Under the pieces are notes generated by a model. It worked only from the letters and a program-made list of their open reading frames with translations. It had not been told where the DNA came from and searched no databases. From Natrinema pallidum DSM 3751 (GTDB lineage: Archaea > Halobacteriota > Halobacteria > Halobacteriales > Natrialbaceae), in NCBI RefSeq assembly GCF_000337615.1, contig NZ_AOII01000038.1, positions 10,569 through 72,947 of the forward strand: 62,379 nt of DNA, given 5' to 3'. Positions 34,455 to 41,848 of the stretch are shown here, one piece after another (the stretch's first letter is position 1; each line of letters starts with the position of its first letter). A program made the position numbers and the translations under genes.

Positions 34455-34946
34455 ATGCACATAGTCATTTACAGCCTGGTAGAAGCATCGACAGAAGACG
34501 AAGCACTATCCACCGGAAAGACGGTGTTCGACCGCCTGGTCGGCGCGGACCCACACGCTGGCGCCGTCTTCGACTACCACGTGACGTTCGATGAGGAGGA
34601 CACGTCCGTTGCGGGGAAGACGCGATGGGGTAAGTTGCCGACTGCAGCCCCTGTCGACTCCGACGACGGCCAGGACCTCCTCGAGCGTGGCTGGGAGGCG
34701 ACGAAAGAAGAGTTCGAGCGCAACCTTGAGCGAGTGAAGGAAGCGCTCAACGAGCTCTCCGACGAGGAGATCATGCGTGACGAAGACCTCGCCCGCCACG
34801 CGTTCCATCAAGTTGGTGCGTACGACGGCCCGACGGTCTTCCTGTACAACGAACACGCGAACGGCATCCGTCACCGCGAACAGCTGGATCAAATCCTCGA
34901 AGCAAGCGAGGAGCTCTGGATCGTACCTGCCGACGTCCACTTTTAA
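34455..34946 (+). CDS. Accessory protein, function unknown
   Basis: A 163-residue protein from ATG 34455 (MHIVIYSLVEASTEDEALSTG). A beta-alpha-beta opening, an acidic helical middle (RGWEATKEEFERNLERVKEALNEL) and a beta-like end (ELWIVPADVHF). Ferredoxin-like topology is possible. No family recognised. Three bases separate it from the next gene, so the two form an operon. Confidence 0.6.
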   Translation: MHIVIYSLVEASTEDEALSTGKTVFDRLVGADPHAGAVFDYHVTFDEEDTSVAGKTRWGKLPTAAPVDSDDGQDLLERGWEATKEEFERNLERVKEALNELSDEEIMRDEDLARHAFHQVGAYDGPTVFLYNEHANGIRHREQLDQILEASEELWIVPADVHF

Positions 34947-34949
34947 CAG

Positions 34950-35315
34950 ATGTCCCGGATCACAAACTGGCGACGCGAAAGTCGCACGCCGACGCTCGAG
35001 TATCGTAACACCGAGACTGGCGCTCGGGCTGTCCTACACAGAGCGCCAGACTCCTACCGCTACAAGTGGCGTGGCGCTATCCTCGTCGACGGCTACCCAG
35101 TGTGGTCGCAAGGGTACGAGACAAAGGACGCGAAAGCGTTCAGGAACGTTCTCCGCAACCAACCTACTCCCGAACTGAGTTGTCGGGAGTGTCTGGACGG
35201 CGACGTGGTCGCCGGTGATAAATCGGCTGACGGTGCGAAGGTCCAACGCTGGTTCGAGTGTCGGAACTGTGGGTACGAAGCACCCTCAAGGATTGTGTAC
35301 GGCGCCGAGCGTTGA
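34950..35315 (+). CDS. Zinc-ribbon protein (DUF7568-like)
   Basis: A 121-residue protein. Its beta-rich first half (GARAVLHRAPDSYRYKWRGAILVDGYPVWSQGYETKDAKAFRNVL) is followed by a zinc ribbon (CRECLDGD...CRNCGYE, about residues 76-107). Similar haloarchaeal proteins are grouped as DUF7568 as I recall. Coupled to the upstream gene by a 3-base gap. The ribbon suggests nucleic-acid or protein binding. Confidence 0.6.
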   Translation: MSRITNWRRESRTPTLEYRNTETGARAVLHRAPDSYRYKWRGAILVDGYPVWSQGYETKDAKAFRNVLRNQPTPELSCRECLDGDVVAGDKSADGAKVQRWFECRNCGYEAPSRIVYGAER

Positions 35316-35337
35316 GGGACATCCCGCCTTTACCGTG

Positions 35338-35763
35338 CTAAAGATCGGTTTCGTCGAGAACTTTTCTATCGGAATTGTTCCGCTGGTCTTCCAGCCAAGT
35401 GCCGATATCTGGAGGAGACTTACTATCAAGTGTTCTATTTAATGACTTTGCACGAGAATTGAATGCCTTCTGTTGGAGATTGAACTTGTCTTCGTTATTC
35501 TTTTTGAACGTTACCAGCACAAGCGCGATGTTGTGTTCGTCACCGGCAAAGTACCCAGAAAACGCTCTCGCACCGCTACCATTTCTAGGGGACCATTTGA
35601 ACTGCCATAAATCACTCTGCAGCGATTTTGCAAAAGCGGCCTCAGGACGCCAAGCATCAAGAAAATCCGTGGTTTGGTTTTCCAGCCGTGTCGCCATATG
35701 ATTCCCCATCGCATCAAGATTCGCTAGAGCTGGCTCAAAGAACACGACGTATCGTCGGCCCAT
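35338..35763 (-). CDS. RelE/HigB-like toxin candidate
   Basis: A 141-residue basic protein. LWQFKWSPRNGSGARAFSGYF, then HNIALVLVTFKKNNEDKFNLQQKAFNSRAKSLNR, follows the pattern of RelE-superfamily (HigB/Gp49-type) ribonucleases: a strand with Arg, a hydrophobic strand pair ending in F-KK, and a C-terminal helix with Arg. A small acidic gene lies 41 bases upstream on the same strand, as expected for an antitoxin. The gene is less GC-rich than its neighbours, suggesting separate acquisition. Toxicity is inference. Confidence 0.55.
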   Translation of the reverse strand: MGRRYVVFFEPALANLDAMGNHMATRLENQTTDFLDAWRPEAAFAKSLQSDLWQFKWSPRNGSGARAFSGYFAGDEHNIALVLVTFKKNNEDKFNLQQKAFNSRAKSLNRTLDSKSPPDIGTWLEDQRNNSDRKVLDETDL

Positions 35764-35804
35764 CTATACGAACAGCAAGCAAACAGGAGTAATAAAGGCG
35801 AGTG

Positions 35805-35927
35805 TTAGAATTCGGCCTCAAACTCGTCTTCGTCAGGCAGCATCTCAAGTGCCTCCTCAGGAGAAACAGCTTCAGGAGACTCATTATCGGCTTCGTCTCC
35901 GGCTTCTCCGGCCGTGGGAGCGGACAT
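35805..35927 (-). CDS. Tiny acidic protein, antitoxin candidate
   Basis: A 40-residue, extremely acidic peptide (MSAPTAGEAGDEADNESPEA, then SPEEALEMLPDEDEFEAEF). Start at 35927 was chosen because an extension upstream reads as non-coding. It precedes the RelE/HigB-like gene. Such short acidic proteins can neutralise a basic toxin, but it lacks a DNA-binding domain, so autoregulation would need another factor. Confidence 0.45.
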   Translation of the reverse strand: MSAPTAGEAGDEADNESPEAVSPEEALEMLPDEDEFEAEF

Positions 35928-36003
35928 ACAAAACCATACACAGTGTGGTCTGATAAACCTTTGCCAGCAGTACAGCACCAATCGACATCCCTCACGGCGA
36001 ATG

Positions 36004-36034
36004 ACGTTTATTTCTGGGCCGGGATGGGTGGCCC
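36004..36034 (+). promoter_or_regulatory. Family B element 9
   Basis: ACGTTTATTTC and a 5-bp stem (36016-36020 with 36030-36034) with loop GGGATGGGT. The 3' arm can instead pair downstream, GGCCCG with CGGGCC, around TCTCAAT (about 36030-36048), a mutually exclusive fold. Start codon 36059. Confidence 0.7.
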
Positions 36035-36058
36035 GTCTCAATCGGGCCAGATCCACAG

Positions 36059-36454
36059 ATGAGTCTGGAAATCATCGACCGTCACAGCGAAGCACTGTTC
36101 GAGTTCCTCTGGTGTCCCGTCTGCGGGCACGAGGTATTTAGTCACATTCCGTTCGAAGGTGTGTTCTGCAAGAACTGCAACACGCAGGTCGAACTCCAAG
36201 AATCCCGAGAGACGCGCGGCTACGAGGAGGCCGTCCTCGCCTGCTTCGACACCCACTCGACGTGGAACCTCCACGTCGACGAGAAGCTCCGTCGCGACCT
36301 GCCTGATGGGTCGGCGCGGGTGAAGATCCTCGGCGCACCGGGTGCCTACGAGGTCGACTGGTGGAGTCCAGCACCCTGCGATGACTGGCAGCCGGTCGAG
36401 CGTGGTGAATTCGATGAGGTCGACGAACCAGCCGATATCTCCCATCTCGCGTAG
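36059..36454 (+). CDS. Zinc-ribbon protein, function unknown
   Basis: A 131-residue protein beginning MSLEIIDRHSEALFEFLWCPVCG. The ribbon is formed by CPVCGHEV (about residue 19) and CKNCNTQ (about 39). The later part is alpha/beta with Trp-rich loops (YEVDWWSPAPCDDWQPVERGEF). Similar proteins recur in haloarchaeal plasmids. A DUF7567-like assignment is possible but unverified. A family B element sits 25 bases before the start. Confidence 0.6.
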   Translation: MSLEIIDRHSEALFEFLWCPVCGHEVFSHIPFEGVFCKNCNTQVELQESRETRGYEEAVLACFDTHSTWNLHVDEKLRRDLPDGSARVKILGAPGAYEVDWWSPAPCDDWQPVERGEFDEVDEPADISHLA

Positions 36455-36472
36455 GGGAAAGCAGTTCCTGTG

Positions 36473-36505
36473 GCTGTTTTTCACCCCCTGAGGGGTGCGG
36501 GGGTG
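36473..36505 (+). promoter_or_regulatory. Family B element 10 (best mutually exclusive fold)
   Basis: GGCTGTTTTTCA, then either a 6-bp hairpin, 36482-36487 with 36492-36497, or a 7-bp hairpin, 36482-36488 with 36499-36505. Both are perfect and share the same 5' arm. Core GAGGGGTGCGG. Start codon 36534. Confidence 0.75.
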
Positions 36506-36533
36506 CTCGAACGAGTAGCTCCCGAACAGACCG

Positions 36534-36935
36534 ATGAGTAGATCTAGCGACACATACTCGATTGAACAGACACGCCCAGCGAGCGACTGCGACATCGCCT
36601 ACGTCGGGTATCGGCAGAGCGGGCAGGCTATCGTTGAGAAACGTCCCGGCCAAGAACGGCTCACGCCAGAGCGGAGTCTCGCGCTGGTGAATCACAGTCC
36701 CTCGGGATTCGAATGGGGATATGGTGGTAGTGGTCCGGCGCAACTCGCGCTCGCACTCCTCCTCGACTACACGGATGACGAAGCGTTCGCTCTCGACCAC
36801 TACCAGGCATTCAAAACCGAGATCGTGAGCCAGCTGGACTGCGCTGGGTCTGGTGAACGCTGGCGACTCACGGGACCCGAGATCGACGCAGTCCTTCACG
36901 AAACACCCGGCGAGCCGGTCGCACCGTCCATCTGA
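36534..36935 (+). CDS. DUF6166-like protein, paralog of 37999-38424
   Basis: A 133-residue protein with the DUF6166 signature: LALVNHSPSGFEWGYGGSGPAQLALALLLDYT, followed by a short helical segment (HYQAFKTEIVSQL). DUF6166 proteins are small phage/plasmid-associated proteins of unknown function. A second copy at 37999-38424 has the same arrangement, and both have family B elements upstream, so an operon-module duplication is likely. Confidence 0.75.
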   Translation: MSRSSDTYSIEQTRPASDCDIAYVGYRQSGQAIVEKRPGQERLTPERSLALVNHSPSGFEWGYGGSGPAQLALALLLDYTDDEAFALDHYQAFKTEIVSQLDCAGSGERWRLTGPEIDAVLHETPGEPVAPSI

Positions 36936-36955
36936 ACTAATCACCGAGAGTAACC

Positions 36956-37234
36956 ATGTCAGAACACACCCCACCATCTCGTGCAGATGACGAATCGGCT
37001 GAATCGAATGAACAGACGACACGAACGGAGTACGTCGAACGCAGTGACGTCGGCGTCTCCCTCACCGTGAAGCTTACTCGCGGGACTGGCACCCGCGATC
37101 AGGACAAAATCGTGGCCAAAGCGAAAGGCAAGACCCTCGAAGACGCTCGCGAGGACATGGAGATTCTTCGGGAGTACATCCACGATCTCGCTGAGGACGC
37201 CCGCCAGATCCAACCCGAGGAAGAAGACGGGTAA
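36956..37234 (+). CDS. DUF7389-like small protein
   Basis: A 92-residue protein with a disordered acidic start and a conserved-looking core: YVERSDVGVSLTVKLTRGTGTRDQDKIVAKAKGKTLEDA. The alternating strand then helix suggests a single alpha/beta unit. It matches my memory of haloarchaeal DUF7389 proteins. It lies 20 bases after the DUF6166-like gene and shares its transcript. Confidence 0.6.
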   Translation: MSEHTPPSRADDESAESNEQTTRTEYVERSDVGVSLTVKLTRGTGTRDQDKIVAKAKGKTLEDAREDMEILREYIHDLAEDARQIQPEEEDG

Positions 37235-37242
37235 CGGCGAGG

Positions 37243-37277
37243 GCTGTTTTTTCTCGCCTCAGCAGTGACGGAGGCGA
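37243..37277 (+). promoter_or_regulatory. Family B element 11
   Basis: GCTGTTTTTTC, then a perfect 7-bp stem (37254-37260 with 37271-37277) around AGCAGTGACG. The GTG start at 37284 follows 6 bases later. Confidence 0.68.
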
Positions 37278-37283
37278 TCATCA

Positions 37284-37505
37284 GTGAGCAATCCTGACGG
37301 TCAATCGACTGACGTGAGCGAGATTTCACCAGAACAACGGCTCGAACCCCCGAATACGCGACTGATCAACGCCGGTATCGTGACGATCAACGATATGGAG
37401 ACGCTGCTAGCCTGCGTCGCCTACGAGAACGCGAATCAGCAACGGGTCCAGATCCTCCGCCGGCTTGAACAGCGGGCCAGCGAAATTCGCGCAGAAGACG
37501 ATTGA
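37284..37505 (+). CDS. Small helical protein, function unknown
   Basis: A 73-residue acidic protein, GTG start at 37284 (MSNPDGQSTDVSEISPEQRL), with a helical C-terminal half (ACVAYENANQQRVQILRRLEQRASEI). The family B stem ends 7 bases before the start, so a nearly leaderless transcript is expected. Unrecognised. Confidence 0.5.
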   Translation: MSNPDGQSTDVSEISPEQRLEPPNTRLINAGIVTINDMETLLACVAYENANQQRVQILRRLEQRASEIRAEDD

Positions 37506-37558
37506 CGCAGCACTCGGGGCTGTCTGTCGGAGCCTCGGTGGGTGGAGGCTCGAATGAG

Positions 37559-37858
37559 ATGAGCGATCGACCAGAGATCGAGATTCAACGACAGACCGCA
37601 TTCGATGACGATGGCCAACTCGAAGTAACCGAAACAAGCGTCGAGACCTCGCTTGAGGACTTCGGCGCTGACGTGGATCATCGCGACCGGGATTCGCGTC
37701 TTGACCAGCCCGAGGCGAGTGAGTTCGGCGTCGACGATCGACCCGAAGTTGAGCAAACATCCGAGGGAGATCAGTCAACACTCTTCGCTGATACGAACGA
37801 GGATCAGCAGACCCTCAATGGAGAGGATGCAGCCGCTCGCTGTCTCTTCGAAGAATAG
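37559..37858 (+). CDS. Small disordered acidic protein, function unknown
   Basis: A 99-residue protein from ATG 37559 (a TTG at 37502 would extend it by 19 residues). Very acidic and low in hydrophobic residues (ETSLEDFGADVDHRDRDSRLDQPEASEFG), probably disordered. It could be a scaffold or DNA-mimic-like protein. The sequence does not decide. Confidence 0.45.
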   Translation: MSDRPEIEIQRQTAFDDDGQLEVTETSVETSLEDFGADVDHRDRDSRLDQPEASEFGVDDRPEVEQTSEGDQSTLFADTNEDQQTLNGEDAAARCLFEE

Positions 37859-37944
37859 GCTTGCCTCTATCAGTTGGTTGTCTGATGAATTGTTATACTG
37901 AATTCTAACTTTGAAGCGACGTTGAGGGGCTAATAGCCGGTGGT

Positions 37945-37974
37945 GGTTTTTCGACCCCCAGCAGGGGTGCGGGG
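37945..37974 (+). promoter_or_regulatory. Family B element 12
   Basis: GGTGGTTTTTCGA, then a 5-bp hairpin (37954-37958 with 37964-37968), or alternatively C-run pairing with GGGG at 37971-37974. Core CAGGGGTGCGG. Start codon 37999. Confidence 0.68.
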
Positions 37975-37998
37975 AATCCGAACGCCCGCATTCAACCG

Positions 37999-38424
37999 AT
38001 GGAGACGAATTCGACTACCGACCCACGAGCAGTCGTACAGGATACGGATGAGCGATGTCAGGCGAGTACAGACCGCGTCGAGTACGTCGGGATGCGTGTC
38101 GACGGAACACCAGTGGTCCTGAATCTCACCGCACACGAACGCCTCTCCCCTAATCGAAGTCTCGACCTCGTGCGGCATAGCCCGGCGGGATTCGACTGGG
38201 GCTACGTTGGGAGCGGACCGGCACAGCTCGCCTGTGCGCTCCTCCTCGATTATACCGACAACGAAACCGTCGCCCAGCAACACTACATCCAGTTCCGCGA
38301 CGCAGTAGTCAGTCAGTTGGTGTGTGATGGTCCGGCCGACTGCTGGCACCTCATCGGGGAGGATATCGAGGCGGCACTCGTCGCTGAGAGTAACGACCTC
38401 GTCGAGCCAGAGGAGGACATCTGA
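37999..38424 (+). CDS. DUF6166-like protein, second copy
   Basis: A 141-residue paralog of the protein at 36534-36935: LDLVRHSPAGFDWGYVGSGPAQLACALLLDYTD, with an N-terminal extension. It is the first gene of a three-gene operon (next start overlaps its stop by 1 base). The acidic, variable C-terminus contrasts with the conserved core. Function unknown. Confidence 0.72.
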   Translation: METNSTTDPRAVVQDTDERCQASTDRVEYVGMRVDGTPVVLNLTAHERLSPNRSLDLVRHSPAGFDWGYVGSGPAQLACALLLDYTDNETVAQQHYIQFRDAVVSQLVCDGPADCWHLIGEDIEAALVAESNDLVEPEEDI

Positions 38425-38579
38425 TGGAGAACATCCGACTCTCGCGGGCCACGTACCAACTCATCGAACGCGCCATCATAGCGCTGGAGTGCATCGGCCG
38501 AGAACTCGAGCGATACAACGATCGGCACGAGCGAACAGCTGGGAAAGACACAGACGAGACGAATCCCAGCGACTCATGA
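38424..38579 (+). CDS. Small helical protein between two coupled genes
   Basis: A 51-residue protein starting at ATG 38424 (MENIRLSRATYQLIERAIIALECI). Its start overlaps the preceding stop (TGATG) and its stop overlaps the next start by 4 bases (ATGA), so it is almost certainly translated. Amphipathic helix followed by a charged tail. Too short for many gene finders. Confidence 0.6.
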   Translation: MENIRLSRATYQLIERAIIALECIGRELERYNDRHERTAGKDTDETNPSDS

Positions 38580-39112
38580 CTGACGAAGCGACGCTTGACT
38601 ACTTCAAGGGCGAGACATCATCCGGAGAGTCCAGATCGCTCACGCTGGAAGAGCGACTCCTCACCCCGATCTCTCCATCCATCGGTCTGCGGGTGATTCC
38701 CGGTCGTGAGGATCCGCTCTATCTCCAGAACCGGGGCACTGAGCGGTATCTCTTCCGCGACGATCACGACCGGTGGTTCATCCTTCAACCCTCAGCGAAG
38801 GACTCAGAGGACATGTTCGTCCGGTGGGTATATCTCCCAGCAGACCGGCCCGAACGGCTGGCGCAGTCGGCGCTTCGTCGACGGACGGTGATTGGCTATG
38901 ATTACGTTCAGCGGTCGGCCGCACCAGATCCAGTCAGGTCGACGGTGACGGCGATGTTCGTCACGGAACCGTGGCCCGACACCGCCTACGAGTGTGGGTC
39001 ATGTGAGGCGCTGTTCGACACGGCACAAGAGCACGCCCTGCACTGCTGGGACGCACATCCGTGGGTGCCGAATCCTGAACAGGTGCGCCGTCGACGCCAC
39101 GCTGACGAGTGA
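38576..39112 (+). CDS. C2H2-like zinc-finger protein
   Basis: A 178-residue protein starting at ATG 38576, overlapping the previous stop. The body is beta-rich (LTPISPSIGLRVIPGREDPLYLQNRGTERYLFRDDHDRWFILQP). The C-terminus has a C2H2-like finger, YECGSCEALFDTAQEHALHCWDAHPW. Likely binds DNA or RNA. It is the last gene of the three-gene operon before dyad A4. Confidence 0.6.
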   Translation: MTDEATLDYFKGETSSGESRSLTLEERLLTPISPSIGLRVIPGREDPLYLQNRGTERYLFRDDHDRWFILQPSAKDSEDMFVRWVYLPADRPERLAQSALRRRTVIGYDYVQRSAAPDPVRSTVTAMFVTEPWPDTAYECGSCEALFDTAQEHALHCWDAHPWVPNPEQVRRRRHADE

Positions 39113-39152
39113 ATTCAAGAGCCGAAGACAGGTGTCGGGACCGTCCAGATTA

Positions 39153-39193
39153 TTAACCAACAGTACTGGATTCTTGGGTAGAATGTTGGTTAA
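39153..39193 (+). promoter_or_regulatory. Family A dyad 4
   Basis: TTAACCAACA, 21 bases, TGTTGGTTAA. Perfect arms. Ends 5 bases before a family B element. Confidence 0.8.
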
Positions 39194-39197
39194 GGAT

Positions 39198-39233
39198 GGT
39201 TGTTTTTGCGCCCGTGAGAGGGGCGCAGGGCGC
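39198..39233 (+). promoter_or_regulatory. Family B element 13
   Basis: GGTTGTTTTTGCG. The 5' arm GCGCCC (39208-39213) can pair with either of two GGGCGC arms (39221-39226 or 39228-39233), both perfect. Start codon 39284. Confidence 0.73.
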
Positions 39234-39283
39234 GTGATGAGAGCGCCGGTGCGGATGACGAACTCGATTTCGAGGTGACTGCA

Positions 39284-40444
39284 ATGAAAGACCCAGAATC
39301 CAGAACCGTGTTCGCGGGCGTCGACGGACGAACCGATACAGAACTACCCGACTGGTACCGCCGGAAGAAAACGGTCGACGAACCGAAATCCTTCGCCGAG
39401 ACGATTCGTGACCTCCCGCAGGCCGTCGAGACGACAGTCGCATACCGGAATCCCTACTCCGACGAGTGGGTCGAAACGGAGCGCTTCAACGCCTTAGTCG
39501 AGCCGACGAGAGCGCGCGACCACGCGACAGACGATGAGCCCGACGCAGACCCACTATTTCACGTCCCCACGGACAGTTACGCGATCATCAATCCGGTCGA
39601 CGTGTACAGGCCCTTGGAAGAGGTTCTTCGCGAGAAGACCATCGACGGGACGCCGCTCGGCGATGTGATGTTCGGCGAGATCCGGCGCTACCGGGGCGGG
39701 GGCGAAGTCCATATGGACGTGATGTTCGACGGCCTCGAGGTGCGCCTTCCTGGCCGGGCGGACCCGATCACGATGGGCGTGACCTCCGGCTACGACTTCT
39801 TCGGTGAGCACGCAGTCTACGTAGAGGGATTCGCTCAGGACGGGTACTGCTCGAATTCGATGCGCTCGCTCACCGACAAGGAAGTCATCAAGCACGTCGG
39901 GGACGTTCGGGACTTCCGGACTTGGTGGGAGGAGATTCTCGCCCAGGTCGAACTCGTCGCCGACGATCTCTTCGAGTTCATCCGAGATGTGCAGGAGATT
40001 GATCTCGAGTTCTCCGAGCTCCCGTTCACCGTCACCGAGTTTTACAGCCTGCTGGGATTCCCGGACTATCTCGCAGAGCGTGCTGCCGAGGATGCCGAGG
40101 CGAACGCTACGTCGCCGTTCGAGATCGATATGTGGACGCTGCACTCCGGCGCGACGTACGCGCTCACCCACTTCTTCCAAGGGAAAGAGGGCACGTCCCT
40201 CGACCAGTACGTCCGCGTTGCAAACGACATCCTGTTCAACCCGGAAGGCACCATCGAGCGCGTCGAACGAGCCTACGAGGAGCAGCTGGAAGCTGACGGC
40301 GAGGACGGGTCGCAGGCGTCGCTCGCCGGCGAGCGGGCGCTCGCGTGCATCGAGCGTGTGAACGAGGACCTGCAGGACAACGTCGAGCAGTTCGAAGCGC
40401 GTGAAGAGGCGCTTCGCGAGCGGTTCCAGCAGGTGACGAACTAG
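39284..40444 (+). CDS. DUF932-like phage/plasmid protein
   Basis: A 386-residue protein; ATG 39284 is preferred to GTG 39275. Residues about 90-210 (SYAIINPVDVYRPLEEVLREKTIDG, FGEIRRYRGGGEVHMDVMFDGLEV) follow the DUF932 pattern of plasmid and phage proteins, which are often next to genes for DNA replication or anti-defence. The C-terminal third is helical and acidic. It is a single-gene unit between dyads A4 and A5. Role unknown. Confidence 0.6.
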   Translation: MKDPESRTVFAGVDGRTDTELPDWYRRKKTVDEPKSFAETIRDLPQAVETTVAYRNPYSDEWVETERFNALVEPTRARDHATDDEPDADPLFHVPTDSYAIINPVDVYRPLEEVLREKTIDGTPLGDVMFGEIRRYRGGGEVHMDVMFDGLEVRLPGRADPITMGVTSGYDFFGEHAVYVEGFAQDGYCSNSMRSLTDKEVIKHVGDVRDFRTWWEEILAQVELVADDLFEFIRDVQEIDLEFSELPFTVTEFYSLLGFPDYLAERAAEDAEANATSPFEIDMWTLHSGATYALTHFFQGKEGTSLDQYVRVANDILFNPEGTIERVERAYEEQLEADGEDGSQASLAGERALACIERVNEDLQDNVEQFEAREEALRERFQQVTN

Positions 40445-40471
40445 CGCGGTCATCCGTTTTCGCGTTTCCAT

Positions 40472-40604
40472 ATGGCAAACGAGAACGCCCACCAGCAGTG
40501 TCCCATCTGTGATCGCCGAATCGCGAGCGTGACGATCGTCGGGGTCGAGTGAAGCAGCGGTCGCGCCGTGCGGGCATCGTGTCGTTCCCCATCGACTCGA
40601 TTGA
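40472..40604 (+). pseudogene. Treble-clef zinc-finger gene broken by a one-base frameshift
   Basis: From ATG 40472 the frame reads MANENAHQQCPICDRRIASV and ends early at about 40552. A second frame starting near it encodes SSEAAVAPCGHRVVPHRLD, ending at 40604. Joined, they form a small CPIC...CGH protein of a kind common in haloarchaeal plasmids. The two halves differ by one base. Confidence 0.55.
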
Positions 40605-40650
40605 AGACTTGACTCCGCTGAGCGGACACGGTGGCTACGTCGTCTCTATA

Positions 40651-40692
40651 TTAACCAACGATATGGGGGTTCTGGAGACTGGTGTTGGTTAA
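40651..40692 (+). promoter_or_regulatory. Family A dyad 5
   Basis: TTAACCAACG, 22 bases, TGTTGGTTAA (9 bp pairing plus one mismatch). Precedes a family B element and the gene at 40769. Confidence 0.8.
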
Positions 40693-40707
40693 TAGCGGAC
40701 TGCGGCT

Positions 40708-40738
40708 CCGTTTATTTCCTCTCCAAGAGGGTGCAGGG
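40708..40738 (+). promoter_or_regulatory. Family B element 14
   Basis: CCGTTTATTTC and a 5-bp stem (40718-40722 with 40726-40730), then GAGGGTGCAGG. Shorter loop than the others. Start codon 40769. Confidence 0.6.
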
Positions 40739-40768
40739 CGGCTGGATTCGCCCTCACAGCCCGTATTC

Positions 40769-41773
40769 ATGTCGCTCAAAATCAACTCCAGCAGCAGCAG
40801 CATTGAACGCGACATCGCCGCTGCCAGACAAGCCGACGTCGTGGCGTTCCTCCATCGAGCGCCGTTCGCTCTGGATGCGTATCGGCTCGGATTCTTGCCC
40901 GGGTTCCGAGAAGACTGTGGGTACCAGCAGACCCAGTATCAGAACCTGGACATCCCCGTCGGGATGTTGGATAACGACTTTCGGAATCCCGATCTGGACC
41001 GATACGTCGCCCGGTTTTTCGAGCACGAACCCGAGGTCGGCGTCATCGGAGATGCATACGAGGAGGACGACGTCGACGAATACGTGGCCGTCGCCCGTAA
41101 GATTCAGGCGAGCTACCCCGATACGGAACTCGTCATCGTCCCCAAGTGCCGGGAGCTAATCGACGCGATCCCGAACGATCTTGTGCTCGGTTACTCGCGG
41201 GGGTACGCCGACCGGTTGGCGCACGAGTTCTCCGAGCCGACCGACTGGCGTGGCCGCCGTGTGCACATTCTCGGGGGGAGCCCACTGAAACAGTGGGACG
41301 TCATCCAGCAGTTGACCCAACCGACACTCACAGACGACCCACCGGCCGACATCGTCGGCCTCGACTGGAACGGGCTACATCGCGGCGCGCAGTTCGGGGA
41401 ATTCTGGACAGCTGACGGGTGGAACGACAGTGGTCGCGACACCGACCACGTCACAGTTCGGAAGACAGTCCGACACAGTCTCGCCCGGATCAAGGCCTTC
41501 TGGCAGTCTCACGGTGTCTGGCCTGACTCGACACCACAGGACAACTCCTTCGAGATCGAGTACGAGGGCCCGTCACCAGCCGACCTCGATAGTGCTGCGT
41601 GTACCGAATGCGGAGCGAACGTCTGGACGACTCGGCGCGGTCCCTTCGTCGCTGAATATGATACCGGCATGCTCTGTGGCTACTGCAGCTACGAGTGCTA
41701 CTTCTCGCATCGCCACCAGAACAACCTTGAGGAGATCGCCGGCGAGCAGAGCGTGTACATTCCGCCGGCGTGA
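40769..41773 (+). CDS. DUF6610-like protein
   Basis: A 334-residue protein from ATG 40769. Residues 20-200 have TIM-barrel-like alternation (ADVVAFLHRAPFALDAYRLGFLPGF, PEVGVIGDAYEEDDVDEYVAVA, TELVIVPKCRELIDAIPNDLVLGYSRGYAD, RVHILGGSPLKQWDVI). The C-terminus has a zinc ribbon, CTECGANVWTT and CGYCSYEC. It matches my memory of haloarchaeal DUF6610 proteins. The barrel layout recalls enzymes acting on modified bases in DNA or RNA. If so, it could help the element evade restriction, but this is inference. Confidence 0.65.
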   Translation: MSLKINSSSSSIERDIAAARQADVVAFLHRAPFALDAYRLGFLPGFREDCGYQQTQYQNLDIPVGMLDNDFRNPDLDRYVARFFEHEPEVGVIGDAYEEDDVDEYVAVARKIQASYPDTELVIVPKCRELIDAIPNDLVLGYSRGYADRLAHEFSEPTDWRGRRVHILGGSPLKQWDVIQQLTQPTLTDDPPADIVGLDWNGLHRGAQFGEFWTADGWNDSGRDTDHVTVRKTVRHSLARIKAFWQSHGVWPDSTPQDNSFEIEYEGPSPADLDSAACTECGANVWTTRRGPFVAEYDTGMLCGYCSYECYFSHRHQNNLEEIAGEQSVYIPPA

Positions 41774-41782
41774 CGCCACGAG

Positions 41783-41813
41783 TGGTTTTTCGCGCCCCGG
41801 AGAGGGCGAGGGC
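41783..41813 (+). promoter_or_regulatory. Family B element 15
   Basis: GTGGTTTTTCG starts 10 bases after the preceding stop. A 5-bp stem, 41793-41797 with 41804-41808, competes with GCCC pairing to GGGC at 41810-41813. Next start GTG 41849. Confidence 0.67.
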
Positions 41814-41848
41814 TTGATCCAGAAAGTCCTCCGAGAAGGTGATTTTCC

